Shown: positions 1-10,700 of the stretch, piece after piece
Layout of the letters: each line of letters opens with the position of its first letter
Numbering within the stretch: position 1 is the stretch's first letter
Assembly: GCA_951799405.1 (NCBI GenBank)
Contig: OX637359.1
Coordinates: 6,444,201 to 6,508,200, forward strand
Length of the DNA stretch: 64,000 nt
Reading direction: 5' to 3'
Origin: Agapetus fuscipes
Taxonomy: Eukaryota; Arthropoda; Insecta; Trichoptera; Glossosomatidae
Program-made: the position numbers and the translations under genes
The notes under the pieces: generated by a model
Told to the model about the DNA's origin: nothing
What the model saw: only the letters and a program-made list of their open reading frames with translations
Database searches by the model: none

Positions 1-160
1 AAACAAAATAAATGTTATTAAACAAACTGGATATTAACATTTAAAATGGGAGAAAAAATGTGATGACACTTGACCAGTAGTACTGAATTTGACAACCTTG
101 GTTCTGGCACTGTCATCAATACAAAGTTATTTGACACTGACAGCTCATTTGGAGGTTATA

Positions 161-1153
161 ATGCCCGCTTTCCACTGCGAGCGGGAAATAGCTGAGCGGG
201 AGCGGGAAATAGCTGAGCGGAGCGTAGTGAAATAGTTTTGGCCTTCCATTGCGAAAGAGTTTTAAAAAATAATGGTATTTGCCTTCCACAGCTAACGAGC
301 TCGGCGGAGTGAGCTAGGCGAGAAATGAGATGAGTCAGATGAAAGAGTTGTTTGCCTTCCATCTACAGCTGGCTTAGCGGAGCCAACTAGTGTGTGACAG
401 CTCGTTGCAGCCTACGCCCAGATGTGGCCCAGATCAAACGTTTTAATTATTAGTAAAAAAAGTTTTTTTTTTTGTTTCGAAAAATAAAAAGTAATATATT
501 ATTTTGCTTTAATACATAAAAAGTAGATGTTTGAAATAAAACATACATTTTAATATTTTCAAATTTATAAAATAATGTATGATGTGCAGTGTGTGACAGC
601 TCGTTGCAGCCTACGCCCAGATCAAACGTTTCAATTATTAATAAAAGATTTTTTTTTTGTTTCGAAACATAAAAAGTAATGTATTATTTTGCTTTAAACA
701 TAAAATGTAGATGTTTGAAATAAAACATACATTTTAATATTTTCAAATTAATAAAATAATGTATGATGTGTTTTTGTAAATCATGTATGATGTGTTTTAT
801 CGCTGTCACGCAACTACGCGGGTTGGCGCGGGGGGCACGGGGGAGCGAAGTCAGTTGAAAACTAGCGGCCGAGACCATGACACAGCGGAGTCATTTTTAC
901 TCGCTCAGCCTGCTCCGCTCACTCCGCTGTCGGTGGAAGCACTTCTATGAAATTTACTGTTGCTAGTCGAGCGGAGTCCGTACGGAGTCCACTGGAAACT
1001 CGCTCAACTCTGCGACCACTTTCGTAACTCTTTGTACTCGCTCAGTCCGCTCCGCTGACTCGCTGTCGGTGGAAGCACTTCTATGAAATTTACTGTTGCT
1101 AGTCGAGCGGAGTCCGTACGGAGTCAGCTCCGCTCGCAGTGGAAAGCGGGCAT
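161..1153. mobile_element. Element A copy 1: GAGCGGAG-rich inverted-repeat element
   Basis: The ends are inverted: ATGCCCGCTTTCCACTGCGA at 161 and its complement finishing at 1153. Inside are two tandem repeats: a block of about 197 bp twice (about 389-770, marker GTGTGTGACAGCTCGTTGC) and a block of about 130 bp twice (about 900-1125, marker CTGTCGGTGGAAGCACTTC). Short palindromic CTCCGCTC/GAGCGGAG motifs are scattered through both ends. I see no credible transposase; the small open frames in it are low-complexity. It looks like a non-autonomous DNA element of unknown superfamily. A second, much larger copy is at 17318-21106 in opposite orientation. Confidence 0.7.
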
Positions 1154-1206
1154 AAAGATTTTTAGGTCGTTAGTTTTTTTAATGGAAAATAAGATAGTTA
1201 ATTAAC

Positions 1207-1648
1207 CAGCCAGTGTGCCAGTGATTTTTAGCCATTATCCAGCTATTGAACTCTAGGTTTTGATTTTAAATATCTCCAAAGATACAAAACTTATCTCCTA
1301 CGTACCTATTTTTGCACTGTCTCATAATGTTATGATTATGGAAATAAAGATTGTATACACATATAATAGTATCATCATCAATCACCTTGACAGATAGGTA
1401 CATATATGTTAGGGAGCAGTGACCTTTGTAATGTAAACAAAACCCTTTCTTTGCTGTGCGTTTGTGAGGCATGTCATCTTTTTTAAATTTGTAATTTTTA
1501 AGGTCAACTACAAATATTGTTTTTAAATATTCACAAACCAAAATGAATGCTTAGAGTTTATTTATTAGTGAATACTAAAAATGAAAAAAAAATCGGGATA
1601 AGTACATAGAGCGCGGATCCGCGTTCCGGCACTCAAGATGTTAAAAGA
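1207..1648 (-). repeat. Theta repeat, copy 1
   Basis: This block is an inverted counterpart of 3844-4201. Both share a KpnI-like core TATCTCCAAAGATACAAAA (or complement) and an end reading GAGCGCGGATCCGCG with a nearby GCACTC. A third fragment of the same end is at 28180-28228. There is no coding potential. It lies in a mannosidase intron or just past exon 12. Confidence 0.55.
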
Positions 1649-1697
1649 AATTAAACCTAGTAATTTTCTACAAAACTGCGTAAAATAGTTGTCTTAC

Positions 1698-1799
1698 CTC
1701 TGGCCCGACAGTGATGGTGAGTTTCTCAGGCAAGGAGCTGTGCCCCCGCCTCATGTCATCCACCTCAAAGTACACCTGGTCACGGGCAGCGCGGAAATA
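1698..1799 (-). CDS. alpha-Man-II: alpha-mannosidase II exon 12 (residues 607-640)
   Basis: Thirty-four codons, phase 0 on both sides, starting [18 protein letters not shown] and followed by donor GTAAGA. It is the leftmost exon in the window; the C-terminal domains lie beyond position 1. Confidence 0.87.
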
Positions 1800-4700
1800 C
1801 TAAACAATACATTGTAATTGTTAAGACACATGCCATTTATGTGATTTTATTTATTCTCAATATTAAACAAACTAAGCATTACAAAGAACTAGATGTGGTG
1901 GAGTTTACCTCAGGCTGGACCAGCAGATGGTAGGCGCACTGCTGTATCACATACTGGCTATTGGATATGGCCTGGAGTAATCTGAAACAGTAAAACATAG
2001 ATATGTGAACATTAAACATATTAATTGTGTGGTTACACCTATATTCATACATAAAATGTGAATAATAGACCGGTCTGTAGTCCAGTGATAACACAAACGG
2101 AAGGTTGTGGATTTGAATCCCAGTGGAGCACAAAAATAAAATGCTAAAACCAATTATATAAATATGCTCTTCGCTGGGTTGAATCTAAATCTAAATCTAA
2201 GCTGCAAAAATAAATATCTTTTCAGATTCATATTAAACGCATTCCCACAAGCAAACATCTATAATTTTGCGCTAACACATGACGCATGTGGACCTACAAT
2301 AAAAAAAACACAATCTCAAATGACCATAAGCCCTGCAACTCTTGCGGCACAAAGAAAAACTGTGTAAGCCTAAAACTCTTTTGTACTTAATATTATTAGG
2401 ACAACTGATAGGTAAGTGGTGAAATAAAAATGACGGAACAGAGTAGAAAGACACTTATCAATTGCATGGTTCAATCTTTTGAAAGGACCTATGGAACCTT
2501 GATCAGGGCCGTTGAGCAAGGCCATTGTTAGCTCTCTAGGGCCTGGGAGACATCATCTCTGCTAAAACTAATGTAATTGGTTGTGGGACTCACTTGTTGC
2601 CGTAGTCCACCACCACGAGGTCCCTGGAGGTGCCCGTGACCCCGTCGTGGTGCTGGAAAAGGGCCAGGGACTTGCGGGCGGCCGCCAGTAGGGGGGAGAG
2701 CCCTGCCTCGGGGGTCAGCAGGGCCTGAGGGACATCCACGCGGGAGCGCGCCAGGGCTAGGATCATCTCTGCAGCCCTGAAACAACAATCATGCATGTGA
2801 ATACACAGGTAATAATATTAGGATGATTTATTTGGCGAGTTCTATTTTTGTGTGAATCACACATCAAGAGCCCTCAAAGCGTCAACACTCAAGCAAGACC
2901 CAGTCGCTGGAAGTCTGGATGGACCTTTGGTGACCGGTCATTGGTAAAGGTTTTATGAATTTTTCAACCCAGCGAAGAGCATATTTGAAAATATAAATGG
3001 TATATTGTTTGTGCTCCGACGGGATTTGAACCCACAATCTTCCATTTACGAGTCCGAACCACTAGACTACGGACTGGATATGTGAGTTTATTTGGTTTCT
3101 TTGTATAAAATACAATGCAAATAGAAAAAAGTATGGAATATATAATAGATTCGCTAGTGACTGATTGTGTTTTTACATAAAAAAAAAATGAGGAGGTGCG
3201 GAATTTACGTAATGCTCTGCACTAGGGATACTTGAACAACCACTGCAGATTCTTATTGTGATACTTTTCAATGCAAATGCAAAAGAAGCGATAATAAGAG
3301 AAACGCTGACCTCTGGAATCAGGACTAAATAGTGGGTGCTTAAAAATGTCCCAAAAAAGAGTTTGTATCTTACAAGACTGAGTAGAAAATCATTATTTAG
3401 TCAACAGAGACAATGTGTTACCTGATATAAGCCATGAGCACTCTGTCCATCCTCTTGTAGTACGGCCGCGAGGTGTAGTAGCCACTCCAGTAGTGGTCGT
3501 CCCGGTCAGCGTAGGTGAAGAAGTCTCCGGACAGCACGGGGAACTCCTCCTGGGAGGACTCTGCCTTCAGGGCGCGGAAGAAGTCACTCAGAGTGCCAAA
3601 CTTCACCTGAAAACAATACAGATGTAATGCACCTTCTAATACATTTTTTGTTTATAGAAAATTAAATAAAACATGGATGCCAAGGTGGAAGGACGCTGGT
3701 GAGGAGGCCCAGGCTGCGGTGAAAGAATGAGGCGAGAAAAGATGAATCACAGCCTCTTCATCATTTTGTTTTTCTTCAATAATTAAAAAAAGAGAATAGT
3801 TTTAGACGAGTATGCTGAAGCTTTTTACCAAATAAATGAGTTTAACCTCTCGAGTGCCAAAACGCGAATCCGCGCTCTACATACTTTTCACATTTTTTTT
3901 TCATTTTTCTCTAGTATTCCCACAGAAATAAGATCAAAAATAGTGTTTAAAATTATCGAATTCGATAAAACTACCCATCAATTAACCGTAATTAAAGTAA
4001 TTTTAATTTGTGAATATTCAAAAAAAAAAATTGCATTTGATCTTGAAAGTTTACGACTTTAAAAACATTTTTTTTTTTATATGGCACTTTTGGGATAAAA
4101 AAAAACGGATAGGAGATGGATTTTGTATCTTTGGAGATATTTAAAATCAAAACCAAGATTTCGGTAGCTGAATAATTGTAAAAAATCACCGGCGCACTAG
4201 AGGCTAAGAAGCTAAATTGACAACAATTCTTTCAGTAGGATGGACCCCCTGCACCAAAAGCTCTTTTTCCCTAATCTGCTCTGTTGAGGTGGCAGTTGCA
4301 GCCTCCTAAAGGCATTCCCCTGGGAAGCTACACAGTTCACTCAAGTAGGACGGATCACTTCTTTTCTGAGGGCATTACAAACTGAGATACATATTTAATA
4401 TTTAACCCTCGTGTAAACCGACCTCGGTGTGCAGGTTTTCGTTGGCGTTGATGTAGTCCAGGATCCTCTCGTAGTTGTTGAACTGCGCGTCCCACTCGGT
4501 GGCGTGGTCCCAGCGGAAGTCGTCCCCCAGGGGCACGAGCAGCACGCGGCTCTTGTACAGCTGGGACTTCTTGCGCCACTGGTCCAGCAGCAGCTCCGCC
4601 CTGACAGACAATGTTACAGTTAGCATTCTTATTTTAAACTTCAACTTTCATGGCTGGAAACTGACACATGAATTAAAGATGGTAATTTAGGATTTTCTTC

Positions 4701-7700
4701 TGAAAATGAGACAAATATACGGAAAGACAGTTTCTAGAAGTCATTTTCTATGTTCCCGTATTTAGAATATAAGAATGAATAAAGTAAGTACTGTTCCTCT
4801 TACCTATTGGACGGAGGGCTCAGGGCTCTCAATACTTCGATGGCTTAAATGGCTTCCCAACATCGCAACCCAGTATATCCCACCCTCTCAACCACATCCA
4901 TAAATGAATGACTTGCAATTTTAATTTTTACTCTTTGATACCCAAGACTGATTGATGTGTCGTAATAATTCCTGTTAAGATATTGAATAAATGCAAGTAA
5001 GCTACACATATAGCGTAACTTCTTAACTACATTATCTCCGAAGGGGTCGCATGTGGCGCTTCGGGACCTATTTATTTTTATGGGTAACGGGGCCGAACTC
5101 ACGCCAACCACTTCAGTTAAAGTAGGGGTTTCATAGCTCCTGAGGGGGCTGGTTCTCATTTCTTGTGAAGGCTGAGTAAAATATTATAGAAAATACAAAT
5201 ATTATTTTGGCTATGGTGATTTTTTTTTGTATTTTTAAGTGAATAGCTGCAATACTTTAAAAAACTAGCAGATCATCTAAAATAATTTCATAACTGAAAC
5301 CAAATCCATAATTAAAATAAAACGATTCCTATATCCATTAATGAATTTTCATATCTATAACATGCCTACTTTGAAGCAGTGCGCATGGTACATTACAGAT
5401 TTGAATCGCAATACTAATTTGGTGATAACAACTTGGCAAAGCTATTATTATTGATAGATATTGTTATATGGATCCTACTTGTGGTTGACATTCCTGTCAG
5501 TGATGACTTGAGGAGGGATCTTCCATGGGCAGGACAACCCATAGCCGGGGAGTCTCTTGAAGTCAAACTGGCAGCAAACCTGCAAAGGCACAATATTATA
5601 ATATGAATAACACTTATAATAATTGTATCCACAGATTGAGATGATGATGATGACTTGTAGAGCGCCGTTTCGTGACTACTGTCACTTGCAAGAGCGCTTT
5701 CAGGCTTGACGCGGCGGTGAAGAAATGGGTCTTCATTCCCTTCTTAAAGCTCTCAATCCCTTCCTTGGCGCGGACTTCTGGGGGCAGCAGGTTCAAAATG
5801 GACGGTCCCACAACGGCGAAAGCGCGGTCTTCGAACACTGCTTCTTTTCCTGCACTGTGTACTGACAGAGGTAAGAGCACTGTCAACAGATCGCAGAGTG
5901 AACCCCCTCTCAATCAGACTCCTCGGGATTATCAACTCCTGCAAGTACTCTGGCGCCACTCCATGCAGTGCTTTATGTACCGTGAGACCTAGCTTGAATT
6001 TTATCCTTTCTGGGATCCTCAGCCAGCGGAGCTTCTGCAGGAGTGGGGTAAAGTGACAGTATTCGCTCTGACCATAAATTAAGCGGGCATGAGGGTCATG
6101 ACTCTGGATGAAATGAAAGAAGTATGTAAGGACAAAAATAAATGCCCAATTTAATCCGATTTTATTCAAAACCAACATCAATCGCCTCTTTGCAGCGCCT
6201 CACGACAGAAGCAACAATTCAAGCAACACCTCTGCGGCACCCTTCCAGGGTGACATAGACCCCCAAGACTTTCAAGAATTGGGGACCTCCCACACAGGAT
6301 TCCTTAAAAAAAAATGGCAGTTGATCTGTAATGTTGGCCGCTAGGAATAGGGTTTTTTTAAAATTAGAATTTTGCATTACTTATTGTAACTTATTATTTT
6401 ATATATTAATTATTATTATTTTATATATCATAATTACTTGCTGTAAAAACTTGGTTCACTTTGCCAATGACAGGGGTGTCATTGGCCTTGCAACTCCTGA
6501 AGCAGGGGTGCTTCAGGAGTTGCAGGGCTTATGTTTATTTAAGTTTTGGGTTTGAATGTTTAGCTGATATGGGGCATGTATAGGGTTTTCCAATAAGAGG
6601 TGTTATTTTGAATAGCCCGCTATTTCGGTAGCTGTCACTTTTGGAGCTGTTATTTATTGACGTTTGACAAGTAGAAACTAAGCCATTACTAAAAATGGAA
6701 CGATACACGCTGCAACAACGCATTGTCGTCTTTGCTGATTGGGTCCTTGAAATGCATGAAAATGATCCGGAATTCCATCGAAAAATCATCGTGACTGATG
6801 AGGCCCATTTCCACCTCGGTGGCTACGTCACAAGCAAAATTGTCGCATCTGGGGCTCGGAAAACCCAAGAGTTATTGTTGAGAAGCCTCTCCATCCTCAA
6901 CGTGTGACTGTTTGGTGCGGTTTATGATCCGGCGGGGTCATTGGACCTTACTTTTTCGAAAATGAGGTTGGATCAACAGTTACGGTGAATGGATTGCGCT
7001 ATCGAGAGATGATTAATGATTTTTTATGGCCGGAGTTGGATGGTATTGATCTGGACAACGTTTCCTTTCAACAAGACGGCGCTACGTGCCACACAAGCAA
7101 CGAAACCATTGATCTTTTACGGGAAAAGTTTCCGGACCGTGTTATCTCTCGAAAATGTGATCACAATTGGCCACCGAGATCTTGTGATTTAACACCTCGC
7201 GACTTCTTCTTTTGGGGCCACATGAAAGATAAGGTCTACGCCAAAAGCCCAGCGTCGATACAAGACCTCAAAGATGGAATTCGTGAGGCTATCGAGGACA
7301 TAGGGCAGCCACTTTGCGATTTGGTTATGGAAAATTTCCTGAAAAGGATATGGTCCTGTAAGCGTGGTCGTGGTGGCCATTTGGCTGATGTTGGTTTTCA
7401 TTATGTGTTCTGAGAGATGTCTGGAGTCCATATTATGAGAGAAACAATCACTTTTTCCCTTTTATGTGGTTTTTTAGTCTATTCCTGGGTCTTTGATTTG
7501 CACTTTTTTACACTTTAGGCACTTTTCTACTCTATGGTCGCTTTTTCCCCATTTCCTGTTTCCCTATTTCCAGTTCCCCCATAACCCGGTCGCCATTTGT
7601 CATAAAGCGTCATTTTTCCCTTGTGGTCACATGTCAGTTGAATTCACCTTCGAAAATTTGAGTGAATTGACAATATTCCTGGGCAAAAACATTTTAAAAA

Positions 7701-10700
7701 GAGTGTTATTTTACCATCTTGTGTCCCTGTGAACAATTAAAAACTAAAACAGGCGAAATTGTGGTGTTTAAAAGTGTATAAGCGTGGCATACCTACAAAA
7801 ATATAATGTATTTTTGTGGGTATGCCACGCATTTACGAAAAACGTTTTTCGTTATTTTAACGGAGTTTTTACTTTAGATAACATCAAAATCAGTGTTATG
7901 AGTTGTGATAACAAAAAAGGGCCACCTCCCGCCGAAATCTCACAGGATTCAGGTGATGTGGATGCATTGAGGTATATATACTAGAGACGTAACGTTGCTC
8001 GAAACACGTAGCACCCTGTAGTAAGTCAAAAGTCGTACTCGAGAAAAACCCGATTTTGAGGCTCGTCAGTCTCACGCAGACTTACACAGCGAACGGACGT
8101 GACAGGTGGTAATACATATTGCCATAAATGTCTAAATATTGTGATTGGAGTTTTCAAACACCATTGTTTGTGAACTTGATCAATTATACAACATGCACAA
8201 ATGAAAAAAACACAACATACTAGCACAGATTAATTATTAAAACAATTTATTTTTGAAAAAAATAAGTTTTTCTTAAATATATTTTAAATTATGTTACACA
8301 TTTGACACCGACAATAAGGTTGTATACTGCCGGGTTGCTGGTTGAAGACTTGCTCATATTATTTTTAAAAGTAAAGGACTAAAGTTACATTTCATTTTAA
8401 TCTGACATTAATTTTTAATAGTATTACTGTAGGGGAATTTTATGTCAGAGAATTATGACATCCAGCCCTTTTTGTCGTGTTTGAAGTCTGCCATGTGTTT
8501 GCTAAAATTATTGCTATCTCGTTTTAACCTGAGAGTACAGTGCGCGTTATTCGATGCAGAAGCTGGATAAAAACTGATTGTCTCCTTGCATCTGCATTAA
8601 AACGTTTCCAACGGACTTCGGCTTGACATTTTTTTCCTGATTGTATGATGGTTGCGACTCTATAGTATATATCTCAATGTGTGGATGTAAAAATGCGGAT
8701 ATGACACTTCGGAATCAGGTTCACCGCCGCGGCGTCAGAAACGGCTTAGGGTTGTCTTGGACCCAAGGACAGATTATCTGGTTTCCCAGAGGGAGCCACT
8801 TAATGCTATACCAGACGAGTCCTTCACCCGAAATGGACTCTCAAATAAAGAAAATGACCGAATCCGGAGTTATAGAGGCAGCGGAGTCATCTCCCAGCTT
8901 CTTATCAAAAATGTTCCTAACACTCAAATCGGACGATTCCCCGAGAATGATTTTCAACCAAAATCGTTAAAACTTCTTCCTAGACCCGGCTCCGTTCAAA
9001 CTCATAAGCCACTACAAAGTGTCAGAGTTTCTTATCAAAAATGTTCCTAACACTCAAATCGGACGATTCGCCGAGAATGATTTTCAACCAAAATCGTTAA
9101 AACTTCTTCCTAGACCCGGCTCCGTTCAAACTCATAAGCCACTACAAAGTGTCAGAGTTTCTTATCAAAAATGTTCCTAACACTCAAATCGGACGATTCC
9201 CCGAGAATGATTTTCAACCTGAAATCGTTAAAACTTCTTCCTAGACCCGGCTCTGTTCAAACTCATAAGCCACTACAAAGTGTCAGAGTTTCTGCAGCCA
9301 AACGATTGGTTGTCGAAAATAGACCTATCGCAAGCTTACTTTCATCTCCCAATAGCACATCGGAGATTTTTGCGACTGGTCTATCGAGGAGAATTACTTC
9401 AGATGACAAGTCTGCCCTTTGGCCTTTCATCTGCCCCCAGAATGTTTGCAACCCTCACAAATTGGGTAGCCCAACTACTTTCTGCTGCGACGAGATATCC
9501 GGACAATCGTTTATCTCGACGACTTCCTCCTTGCGAACCAATCCAAGGACGATCTTTGTCGACAATCGCATCTTTGGCCTTTCATCTGCCCCCAGAATGT
9601 TTTCAACCCTCACAAATTGGGTAGCCCAACTACTTACTGCTGCGACGAGATATCCGGACAATCGTTTATCTCGACGACTTCCTCCTTGCGAACCAATCCA
9701 AGGACGATCTTTGTCGGCAATCGCATCTTTGGCCTTTCATCTGCCCCCAGAGTGTTTTCAACCCTCACAAATTGGGTAGCCCAACTACTTACTGCTGCGA
9801 CGAGATATCCGGACAATCGTTTATCTCGACGACTTCCTCCTTGCGAACCAATCCAAGGACGATCTTTGTCGGCAATCGCATCTTTGGCCTTTCATCTGCC
9901 CCCAGAATGTTTGCAACCCTCACAAATTGGGTAGCCCAACTACTAACTGCTGCGACGAGATATCCGGACAATCGTTTATCTCGACGACTTCCTCCTTGCG
10001 AACCAATCCAAGGACGATCTTCGTCGGCAATCGCATCTAGCAGTAGATATCCTACAATCTCTGGGGTGGTATGTAAATCTCCAGAAGTCAGTGCTCTTCC
10101 CCACTCAACAATTAGAGTACTTGGGAATCGTTTGGGACACGCATAACAATTGCAAATTCCTTTCTTACCGGAAGCAAGAGGCATTGTGCCACTCGCTTCG
10201 AGCAATACTGACTTCTCGAAAATGGTCCTTAAAACTGGCGGAAAGTCTCCTAGGAAGACTAAACTTTGCCAGCTTCATGGTCGCCTCCACTGCAGACAAT
10301 TGCAGATAGCGAGCAGGCCACTGAAGCACCTGTCACCAAGAAGGTCTTTCTTACCGGAAGCAAGAGGCATTGTGCCACTCACTTCGAGCAATACTGACTT
10401 CTCGAAAATGGTCCTTAAAACTGGCGGAAAGTCTCCTAGGAAGACTAAACTTTGCCAGCTTCATGGTCGCCTCCACTGCAGACAATTGCAGATAGCGAGC
10501 AGGCCACTGAAGCACCTGTCACCAAGAAGGTCTTTCTTACCGGAAGCAAGAGGCATTGTGCCACTCACTTCGAGCAATACTGACTTCTCGAAAATGGTCC
10601 TTAAAACTGGCGGAAAGTCTCCTAGGAAGACTAAACTTTGCCAGCTTCATGGTCGCCTCCACTGCAGACAATTGCAGATAGCGAGCAGGCCACTGAAGCA

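Larger units (their letters stand above)
8757..10309 (+). pseudogene. DIRS reverse transcriptase ORF, disrupted by internal tandem repeats
   Basis: Motifs in different frames: [35 protein letters not shown] (first catalytic Asp), [33 protein letters not shown] (YxDD box, near 9501) and [13 protein letters not shown]. The ORF is broken because segments of 130 bp and 155 bp are tandemly repeated, which shifts the frame. It is the DIRS-type reverse transcriptase, which copies the element RNA. Confidence 0.82.
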
